In this document: positions 57,807-64,000 of the stretch, piece by piece
Numbering within the stretch: position 1 is the first letter of the stretch
How the letters are laid out: each line of letters begins with the position of its first letter
Source of the DNA: UBA9647 sp963739335
Lineage (GTDB): Bacteria > Bacteroidota > Ignavibacteria > UBA10030
Direction of reading: 5' to 3'
NCBI GenBank assembly: GCA_963739335.1
Contig: CAVUAC010000044.1
Location: 62,001-126,000 of the forward strand
DNA length: 64,000 nucleotides
Notes under the pieces: model-generated
Databases searched by the model: none
Told to the model about the DNA's origin: nothing
Seen by the model: only the letters and a program-made list of their open reading frames with translations
Program-made: the position numbers and the translations under genes

Positions 57807-58525
57807 GGGAGCCTTTGTCCTTGTTCAACATAATGCCTTGCGATGGCCTCTCGCACCTGATCCATCAAGCGCTGCTCTCCATCCCTTCCCTGTACACCGA
57901 CGGTCGGGATGGGTTTCTCAAGCACAAGCTCGATATCGGCCGGATGCACATCGAACGATCCCTTCGGCAGGATCCTGAATGTATTGTTGATCGTCACCGG
58001 CACAATGGGAATGCCCGCCTTGACTGCGAGCGTGAACGCACCTCGTTTGAACGACTGAAGTTTGCCATCGCGCGTCCGGGTCCCCTCACCAAAAAGGATC
58101 ACCGACGCACCCTGGCGCATGCGCTCGGCCGCCTCGTCCAGACTTTTCATGGCATCACGCGCCCTCCCTCGGTCGATGGAGATGTAATGGCCGTATTTCA
58201 GCGCCCAGCCCCAGATGGGGATCCTCGTCAATTCCTTCTTGAGAACGAACCGGATGTCGTCAGGGATGCCGACGACAACGGTGGGGATATCGAAGGCACT
58301 GGCATGATTTGAAATATAGATGTAGCGATTCCCTGGCTCAAGATGCTCCTCCCCTTTTGTACGGACTTTGATGCCGAACATCCACAGTATAAACTTCGAC
58401 CAAAGCCGGCTCATCAGGTGAAACGTCCGACCGGTTCGATCGATGGGCGTCGAGACCAACGCGACAAGAGAGAGCGGAATTGCCACGAGCACGATCAGGA
58501 ACGCTTTGAGGAGCGTCAGAATCAT
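57791..58525 (-). CDS. plsC: 1-acyl-sn-glycerol-3-phosphate acyltransferase
   Basis: This 244-residue protein has an N-terminal membrane helix (ILTLLKAFLIVLVAIPLSLVAL) and the four acyltransferase blocks: the catalytic NHASAFD (H-x4-D), WGWALKYGHYISIDRGRA, FGEGTRTRDGKLQSFKRGA, and AGIPIVPVTINNT. It acylates lysophosphatidate to phosphatidate in the inner membrane. Its start overlaps the M48 protease stop by four bases and its 3' end overlaps gatC. Confidence 0.92.
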   Translation of the reverse strand: MILTLLKAFLIVLVAIPLSLVALVSTPIDRTGRTFHLMSRLWSKFILWMFGIKVRTKGEEHLEPGNRYIYISNHASAFDIPTVVVGIPDDIRFVLKKELTRIPIWGWALKYGHYISIDRGRARDAMKSLDEAAERMRQGASVILFGEGTRTRDGKLQSFKRGAFTLAVKAGIPIVPVTINNTFRILPKGSFDVHPADIELVLEKPIPTVGVQGRDGEQRLMDQVREAIARHYVEQGQRLPCLSH

Positions 58526-59742
58526 GCTGCCCCTCCGGGTTTCTCCGTAAGCTCGACAGCGTGGATGCGCTTCTCAATTGAGGGGTGGCTATGAAAGAGA
58601 AACTCAACGACCGGATGAGGAGCGACATCCGCGAGATTGATGGACGCCAGCTTCCGTAATGCGCGGACAAATGCCTCCCCGTTTCCAGTGAGTTGAACGG
58701 CAAACCGATCTGCTGCGCGCTCGTGAGCACGCGAAACGTAGTTGGTCAATGGACTTGTCACAAGAGAATAAATGCTGAGCCAGAGAGCCAGAAGAGGAAG
58801 AGCGGCCAGCTCATCGATGGCCCCAAACCCGAACCACGGTAGGCTCAACTCGTAGAGCACAGCCGTCAGGTACAAGCCAAGGAAACTGCTCACTGTGCCA
58901 AGCACCATCATAACAATGAGATGCCTGAGTTTGTAATGTCCGAGCTCGTGCGCGAAGATCGTTTCAATCTCCTCATCACGAAAATTCGCAACGAGCGTGT
59001 CCCCTAGAATAATCCGTTTTGATCTGCCGATGCCCGTGAATGCCGCGTTCGCTTTCTTCGTATTCTTGCTCATATCAAACACGAAGACCCCCTGCACGGA
59101 CATGCCGACAGCCTGGCACAGGCGAAGGATCGTGGACCGCAACTCTCCTTCCGGCAGAGGCTTGAACTTGTAGAACAAGGGAAAGATCAGTATCGGCGCG
59201 AGCCGCGCAAGAACCACTGAAACGAGGAACAGGAGCGAGCCAACGGGCAACCACCAGAGTGAGCCAAAAGCCTTCAAGCTATAAAAGAAGGCCAGGATCA
59301 ACGGAACGACGATCGGAATGCTGACAAAGAGCCCCTTCAGTCCCTCCCACATCCAAGCCCACAAGGTTTGATTGGATAGATGGTACTTGTGCTCCAGATA
59401 GAATCCCGAATAATACTGGAGCGGCAGCATCAGGATCATCTCGGCCAGACCGAGCGGCGCAGCAAAAGCAAGCAGGGCCGCGTAGTCGTTGAACACAAAC
59501 TGCCGAACGAGATGATCGAGCATGCGTGTCGCGCCCGAGACGATGAGGACGATGCTCAAGACAAAGTACACCAGCGTGCCGACCAGACTCAGGGCGAGCT
59601 TGATCTTCGCATAGCGTTTGGCACTTGTTGTTGCCCAGTCAGAAGTCCCGGGGGACCCTTCCTGGGGTGACGTTGGCGCTGGGGGGTCTACGGCATTTCG
59701 TTGAACAGCATGTCGCTCGGTGAGGTTTACTGCCTGCTCCAT
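58522..59742 (-). CDS. M48 family membrane metallopeptidase (Ste24-like)
   Basis: The protein has 406 residues with five or more hydrophobic helices. The zinc motif HExxH is in IFAHELGHYKLRHLIVMM near residue 265. NAAFTGIGRSKRIILGDTLV precedes it, and a downstream acidic ligand lies in SRAHERAADRFAVQLTG, the typical ExxxD/E arrangement of Ste24p-type M48 enzymes. The N-terminal helices and the LEHKYHLSNQTLWAW segment are characteristic of the CAAX-protease-like bacterial branch. It likely degrades or processes membrane proteins at the inner membrane. The first 45 or so residues are low-complexity and Pro/Ser-rich. The stop overlaps plsC. Confidence 0.92.
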   Translation of the reverse strand: MEQAVNLTERHAVQRNAVDPPAPTSPQEGSPGTSDWATTSAKRYAKIKLALSLVGTLVYFVLSIVLIVSGATRMLDHLVRQFVFNDYAALLAFAAPLGLAEMILMLPLQYYSGFYLEHKYHLSNQTLWAWMWEGLKGLFVSIPIVVPLILAFFYSLKAFGSLWWLPVGSLLFLVSVVLARLAPILIFPLFYKFKPLPEGELRSTILRLCQAVGMSVQGVFVFDMSKNTKKANAAFTGIGRSKRIILGDTLVANFRDEEIETIFAHELGHYKLRHLIVMMVLGTVSSFLGLYLTAVLYELSLPWFGFGAIDELAALPLLALWLSIYSLVTSPLTNYVSRAHERAADRFAVQLTGNGEAFVRALRKLASINLADVAPHPVVEFLFHSHPSIEKRIHAVELTEKPGGAA

Positions 59743-59899
59743 GAAGCGGCCGACTCTGCGAGTGAACTCCCTCGTGGTTTGTTTAAAATACCAAAGGGAT
59801 CACTGAAAAGCAAGAAGAGCGTTGGAGAGCTTTGACGGTCGTCACCAGAATGGTTGATCCGACGCAAGACAGCAAGGAGAGGAGGGATCCTCTCCCATC

Positions 59900-61190
59900 C
59901 TACTCGTACATCAGATACTTTGCCCGCTTGCTCATGAACGACTCCCGATCCTGCTCGATGGAGCGAAGGATCTCTCCGACCGATTTGCGACTCTGAATCG
60001 CTTTACGCAACTCATCGGAGCCAGACGCTTTGTCGAATGAACTGATCCGGTCCGGCCTCGCGCGCTCAAAGATGTCTCTCTCAGGAAAGAGTCTGTGCAG
60101 TGCATCAAGAATGGACACCTGCACAGCCGTCATGTTCAACTTCTCCCGGTCCCTGACATGAATCTGCACACCGAGGAATCGCGAGCCGGCGGCATCGAAG
60201 TAGAACGGACGGTATGAAAGGGGCCGAAACTCCACCCCACCAAGCCTTGCGAGATTGAGGTACTTCGCGAGCTTCTCACCATCCACCCACGAGGCCCCGA
60301 CAAGCTCAAAAGGCAGCGTGTATCCCACACCCTGGTTTGCCGTTCCCAGCTCGCCGAGGAGACCGGTCATGACACAGAACATCGGCGTTGTCGCGTGTGG
60401 AATATGGGGCGAGGTCGGCACCCACACAAGGCCCGTCTCATCCCACCACATTGATCGTTTCCAGCCTTCCATCGGGACGACAATGAGGTTGCACTTCACC
60501 CCCCTCTCCAGCCAGCCTTCCAAATTGATCATCTCCGCCAGTTCGCCGGCGGTCATCCCATACACGTATGGAATTTGATACGCCCCGATGAACGACTTGA
60601 ACTGGGGGTCCAGCATCGTCCCTTCAACTCTGGTGCCCGTCAACGGATTTGGCCTGTCGAGAACGACAAAGGTGACGTTGTTCTCTGCGGCAGCTTCCAT
60701 CGCGAGACCGAGTGTCGAAATGTATGTATAGGATCGAACGCCAATATCCTGAATGTCATAGACGAGCACATCGATCCCCCGCAACATATCCCTGGTCGGC
60801 TTCCTCGTTCTCCCATAAAGCGAATACACGGGCAGCCCGGTTCGGCTGTCGTTGAATCCATTGACCTCCTTGCCGGCTTCGACGTCTCCCCGAACGCCGT
60901 GTTCGGGGGCAAACAATGCAACCAGCTTGACACCGTCCGCCCGGTGCAGGATGTCCATTGTTTGTTCGACATCAGCACTCACGCCGGTGGGATTGGTGAT
61001 GAGGCCGATCCGTTTTCCTTTCAGGATGTCGAAACCGCGGATCGCGCAAGACATCGATGCCGGGCTTTACCGTCGCCCCTCCATTTGATTTCGCTTGCCG
61101 TGAGATCGCCTGCAGCGAGCAGAGCGAGACCATCCAGACGATTGTCAGGACTCTCCAGATTCTTCGACGATGGTTGCCAGAGTTCTTCAT
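59900..61190 (-). CDS. NamZ-like DUF1343 exo-beta-N-acetylmuramidase (frameshift near 61045)
   Basis: About 429 residues when joined. A signal peptide (IWRVLTIVWMVSLCSLQAIS) and TVKPGIDVL in the first frame are followed, after a break near 61036-61050, by GFDILKGKRIGLITNPTGVS. Further landmarks are LFAPEHGVRGDVEAGKEV, LPVYSLYGRTRKPT, IDVLVYDIQDIGVRSYTYI, VLDRPNPLTG, YVYGMTAGELAEMIN, TSPHIPHATT and VGYTLPFELVGASW. Members of the DUF1343 family (NamZ) remove terminal MurNAc from peptidoglycan fragments for recycling. Its start overlaps the small membrane-protein stop by four bases. Confidence 0.88.
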
Positions 61191-61429
61191 GTGGATTGAG
61201 CGTTATCGTGTTGTGACCGGTAATAGTTCAGCAGATGTCGGGATGCGACAACAACATACACCAGACAGAGGAATCCCCCCGCCAGAAGCAGCCAGGCGAG
61301 TATGGATACCGGGCCGTCGAGCGCTGCCGATAATGCAATCAAAAGACAAGCCAGGAGAGCGCTCGCGAGAATCCTCCTGAGTTCAACAGAGAGCTGATCG
61401 ACAAATGGTGCAGGCGAGAGTGGCGTCAT
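61187..61429 (-). CDS. Small membrane protein
   Basis: The 80-residue protein has two predicted membrane helices (RRILASALLACLLIALSAAL and ILAWLLLAGGFLCLVYVVVA) and a short polar tail. I do not recognise a family. It is coupled at both ends: its start overlaps the upstream hypothetical stop and its own stop overlaps the NamZ-like start by four bases. This supports it as a real gene and suggests a cell-envelope role with the NamZ-like enzyme. Confidence 0.7.
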   Translation of the reverse strand: MTPLSPAPFVDQLSVELRRILASALLACLLIALSAALDGPVSILAWLLLAGGFLCLVYVVVASRHLLNYYRSQHDNAQST

Positions 61430-61869
61430 CGTCCGTCAGTGGATCGTCCCGGAAGCGGCTTGCCGTCGAGAACCCAGTTCTTCACCAGCGCGAGATCCGC
61501 CACCAACTTCACGAACCGATCAAGGCTGTCCTGTGTGAGCGAGAAGAAGAGGTTTTCCTGGTTCCGCTTCACCTCGTCGGGCATACCTTCCCGAAGAGTC
61601 TTCAGTAAGGACGCAGTCTTTTGGAGGTTCGCCTGGAATTCAGACGAAAGTTTGTCATACCCCTCTCCATCCGTGCCGATTCGCCGCATCACCGCGAGAG
61701 ATTTCGTGACGAATTTCGACAGGAAGATCGCCTCCTCGAAAACGCTCATCTTCTGAGATTGACGGGCAGCCTCCAGAAAATGACCGACATCGCCCGGGTA
61801 GCTCAGCTTCCGATTTGAAAAACGTTCTAAATCGCGAATGAACTGGTCTGTCTCGGCGTGCAACGCCAT
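61426..61869 (-). CDS. Conserved-looking hypothetical protein, helical
   Basis: The 147-residue protein is soluble and mostly helical by composition (TDQFIRDLERFSNRKLS, SVFEEAIFLSKFVTKSLAVM, SSEFQANLQKTASLLKTLRE, LDRFVKLVADLALVKNWVLD). No signal peptide or metal motif is visible and I do not recognise a family. It is the first gene of a three-gene coupled set with the small membrane protein and the NamZ-like enzyme, overlapping the next start by four bases. Confidence 0.7.
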   Translation of the reverse strand: MALHAETDQFIRDLERFSNRKLSYPGDVGHFLEAARQSQKMSVFEEAIFLSKFVTKSLAVMRRIGTDGEGYDKLSSEFQANLQKTASLLKTLREGMPDEVKRNQENLFFSLTQDSLDRFVKLVADLALVKNWVLDGKPLPGRSTDGR

Positions 61870-62512
61870 TGCTCAGAAGATCCTTTCGCGTGAAAATATA
61901 AGGCGTTAAGGACGGATATACAAGATGAAACGACTCGTCGACTTCAGCGCGTCAACGGTCAAGAACCGCGAGGGAAGAGAGACACTTGTTAGAAGCCATC
62001 TCAAAAACTCTTCCACAAGAATAGTTGTCATTCCCGTACGTCTTCGCGTTTTGTGTTCGCTCTTTGAATCCCGCTAGGAAGCGGAATCCTTGAAAGCGGG
62101 ACGTCCCGCTGTTGTAGAGGGGGAAAGCGCGTATCCAGGTCGTTAACTTCATGCGAGCAGGGGCAACCGTCGTGCTTGGTTCTGGATTCCTACCCGCACG
62201 TTTTAAGCGGGTATCCAGAACTCAGCTCCTTCCGGCCCTTACGCCTGTACCTGGATTCCCGATTAAAACTTTCGGGAATGACAGGTACTCCTACATTCGG
62301 GAATGACATTATGCTTTCGCGAACGACATTCATTTTGTCATACCCGCACGTCGTAAGCGGGTATCCAGGTCATGAACTTTCATGCGGCCAAGGTGAAACG
62401 CAAAGCTCTTTTTTGGACTCCCGATAGCATTCGGGAGTGACACCGACTTTTTGAGACGGGGTCTACACAGAATGCTTTGTTGGACAGAGTATCATTCTGT
62501 CCAACAAGAGAT
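61870..62512. repeat. Hairpin-rich intergenic repeat region
   Basis: This 643-base gap has no gene but several palindromic units built from GGATnCCCG and CGGGnATGAC words. Clear ones are the 16-base perfect palindrome AGCGGGACGTCCCGCT (62095-62110); TACCCGC/GCGGGTA inside TCTGGA/TCCAGA arms (62181-62220); ATTCCCGA/TCGGGAAT inside TACCTG/CAGGTA arms (62249-62285); TACCCGC/GCGGGTA again near 62341-62362; and ACTCCCGA/TCGGGAGT (about 62418-62441). They resemble REP-like intergenic palindromes and may be copies of a dispersed genomic repeat. The region separates trmH from the NamZ group. Confidence 0.7.
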
Positions 62513-63094
62513 TCACTTCCTTTTCCACGCTTCAAACAACTCCTCAAACTGCTCGGGCTGAAGCTTGCTCCTTTCATAGTCGCCATGCTTGAGCCGCTGA
62601 CGGAGCGCTTCAAACAACGTGATCGCGCAGGCAACGGAGACATTGAGGCTTTGAATCATCCCGAACATCGGTATCCGAATGACACCATCGGCTTGCCGGG
62701 CAGCCTCATCCGAAACACCGCGATGCTCGTTGCCGAAAACGATTGCGACCTTCCTGGTGAGATCGATCTCATACAGCGACTGACTCCGCTCATCAAGCCG
62801 TGTGGCATAGATGCGGAATCCGTCTTCGTGGAGCTGAGCGTAACATTCCGTGACGGTTTTGAACTTCCGTCGCTCCACCCACTTCCCCGCACTTGCAGAG
62901 CTCTTCTTGCCGATCTTGGGGAAGGCCTCACTATTATAGAGCAGCTGCGCCTCCATCACACCTGCTGCGTCACACGAGCGAAGCATTGCACTGACGTTGT
63001 GCGGATCGTGAATATTCTCCATAACCACCGTCAGATCTGGCTGACGTTGGCGTAGAACAGATTCCAGCTTTGCTAGTCTGCGCTCACTCGCCAT
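62513..63094 (-). CDS. trmH: tRNA (guanosine-2'-O-)-methyltransferase TrmH-like (SPOUT)
   Basis: The 193-residue SPOUT methyltransferase has the three knot motifs: ENIHDPHNVSAMLRSCDAAGV, VAIVFGNEHRGVSDEAARQA, and IPMFGMIQSLNVSVACAITLFE. The first, with its N and R, is the catalytic site of 2'-O-ribose methylation. The length and the ERRLAKLESVLRQRQPDLTV start fit TrmH, which modifies G18 of tRNA, rather than the longer rRNA enzyme RlmB. It overlaps the upstream transporter stop by 11 bases. Downstream lies the hairpin-rich region. Confidence 0.92.
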   Translation of the reverse strand: MASERRLAKLESVLRQRQPDLTVVMENIHDPHNVSAMLRSCDAAGVMEAQLLYNSEAFPKIGKKSSASAGKWVERRKFKTVTECYAQLHEDGFRIYATRLDERSQSLYEIDLTRKVAIVFGNEHRGVSDEAARQADGVIRIPMFGMIQSLNVSVACAITLFEALRQRLKHGDYERSKLQPEQFEELFEAWKRK

Positions 63095-64000
63095 GGCGTT
63101 GGCCTCTCAACATTCTCTCAAAAGGGCTTCGCCACACCTGCAGCAAAAGAACGGAACCCACAACCCCTGCGCCTCCCACGATCTGAACACCATTGATCGA
63201 CTCACCGAGCGCGATCCAGGCAACGATGATGGCAACAACCGGTTCAAGAGTGGTGACAATCCCGGCAGTTGATGCCTCAAGAAGCTTCAGGCCCTTTGCG
63301 AAAAAAATGTAAGGAAGAAGGATCGAGACGACAGCGAAGCCGAGGAAGATCGCCCAATCTCCGGACCCATAGCCTTTGGCAGCGATGGCCCACGGAGGAT
63401 TAATGAACAGCCAGAACAGCGTTGCGAAGCCCAGCGCAGCCACGAGCATCGTCCAGACGGCATAGTGACGAAGCATTCTCTTTGAAAAGACTAGCATGAA
63501 CGCGTAACAGATCATGGAGGCTGGAGCGCTGAGCAGGGACCAACCGCTGAGCTTGACGTCGCGCAAGGAACCTCCGCTCACCGCCAGGAAACACCCGCAG
63601 ATTGCCAGCAGCAAAGACAGAACCTTGATGCCGGTGAACTCCTCTTCTTTGCTGATGAGGACCGCGTAGATCATGACGAACACAGGAGCGACATTCTGGA
63701 CGAGAATGGCCGTCGCAACCGTGGATTCTTTAACCGTGAAGTAGTATGTGAAGTTCGTCGTCGCGATGCCGACGACCCCGATCAGGGCAAATTTGTACAG
63801 CTCCCGGAGTTGGATGCGAAACACGGTTCTGTCGGTAACCAGGAAATAGGCGGCGAGGAGGAGAAACGAAAGCGACGAACGCGTCTGAGTAATAATCAGC
63901 GGATCGTAGCGCGTCAGGAACAGGTATTTCGCGAGGGACGCTGACCCACCCCAGAGTGACACCGCCAGGACGATGAATATAATCCCGCGGGAGGAGGCGC
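63084..64000 (-). CDS. DMT superfamily (EamA) transporter, start beyond window
   Basis: At least 300 residues with about ten membrane helices in two EamA repeats; typical phrases are QTRSSLSFLLLAAYFLV, TNFTYYFTVKESTVATAILVQNVAPVFV and EASTAGIVTTLEPVVAIIVAWIALGES. Such proteins are drug/metabolite permeases of the inner membrane; the substrate is not readable. The frame stays open past 63962 to the window end with a further helix-like segment (GIIFIVLAVSLWGGSASL), so the true start is outside. The stop overlaps trmH by 11 bases. Confidence 0.88.
   Translation of the reverse strand, partial: ASSRGIIFIVLAVSLWGGSASLAKYLFLTRYDPLIITQTRSSLSFLLLAAYFLVTDRTVFRIQLRELYKFALIGVVGIATTNFTYYFTVKESTVATAILVQNVAPVFVMIYAVLISKEEEFTGIKVLSLLLAICGCFLAVSGGSLRDVKLSGWSLLSAPASMICYAFMLVFSKRMLRHYAVWTMLVAALGFATLFWLFINPPWAIAAKGYGSGDWAIFLGFAVVSILLPYIFFAKGLKLLEASTAGIVTTLEPVVAIIVAWIALGESINGVQIVGGAGVVGSVLLLQVWRSPFERMLRGQRHGE

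Overview
This window reads as a chromosomal contig from a Gram-negative bacterium of the Fibrobacterota-Chlorobiota-Bacteroidota (FCB) group. An Ignavibacteria/Chlorobiota-like or deep Bacteroidota lineage fits best. The evidence is a SprA-type type IX secretion (T9SS) outer-membrane translocon beside a PorX-type response regulator with a PglZ domain, together with LPS functions (lptF, lptG, kdsB) and a full exopolysaccharide/O-antigen locus. Almost all genes are on the minus strand; only lptFG and one small membrane-protein gene are on the plus strand. I see no rRNA, tRNA, CRISPR array, transposase or phage module.

Layout. (1) About 21.3 kb down to 1 is one long minus-strand surface-polysaccharide locus with a good promoter at 21277-21305. 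In transcription order it has a cupin sugar epimerase, rfbB, wecB, an SLBB export protein, a Wzz-like chain-length protein, a Wzy-like polymerase/ligase, a Wzx-like flippase, two methyltransferases, a family 9 glycosyltransferase, a two-domain oxidoreductase, a family 4 glycosyltransferase, an epimerase, the initiating sugar-phosphate transferase, an aminotransferase and two family 2 glycosyltransferases. A degraded GxxExxY gene flanked by inverted repeats lies near its 3' end. (2) 21.3-29.2 kb holds housekeeping genes: argS, rsfS, a LytR_C protein, a GlmU-like nucleotidyltransferase, accD, tsaB, tsaE and porX. (3) 29.4-39.6 kb holds the giant sprA gene and a multi-PAS hybrid histidine kinase. 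(4) 39.7-43.0 kb has pdxH and the divergent lptF-lptG pair. (5) 43.1-48.4 kb has an M24 peptidase and then a compact operon with its own promoter and terminator: two ATP-grasp ligases, a GNAT acetyltransferase and a lysine-2,3-aminomutase-like radical SAM enzyme. I consider this operon the best candidate for an undescribed pathway. (6) 48.6-54.3 kb has recG, a NYN-domain protein, a lone ABC membrane domain and a YtcJ-type amidohydrolase. (7) 54.4-64.0 kb has a membrane/coiled-coil gene with its own promoter and terminator, then pyrG, kdsB, gatC, plsC, an M48 protease, a NamZ-like DUF1343 protein, two hypotheticals, a hairpin-rich intergenic region, trmH and a DMT transporter that runs off the end.

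The most important caution concerns sequence quality. At least 17 reading-frame breaks, mostly one-base indels beside short homopolymers, split genes that should be intact (lptF, lptG, kdsB, recG, rfbB, sprA and others). I therefore give joined spans for these genes. Sequencing or assembly error is the simplest explanation, but I cannot exclude real pseudogenes in individual cases, notably the second ATP-grasp gene (three breaks) and the GxxExxY gene (in-frame amber codon).

How the genes fit together. The polysaccharide locus supplies UDP- and dTDP-sugar precursors, an initiating transferase, glycosyltransferases, flippase, polymerase, length control and export. LptFG, KdsB and PyrG (the CTP source for CMP-KDO) serve the LPS side. 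SprA and PorX serve protein export across the outer membrane. All functions are inferred from motifs and context; no database search was run.
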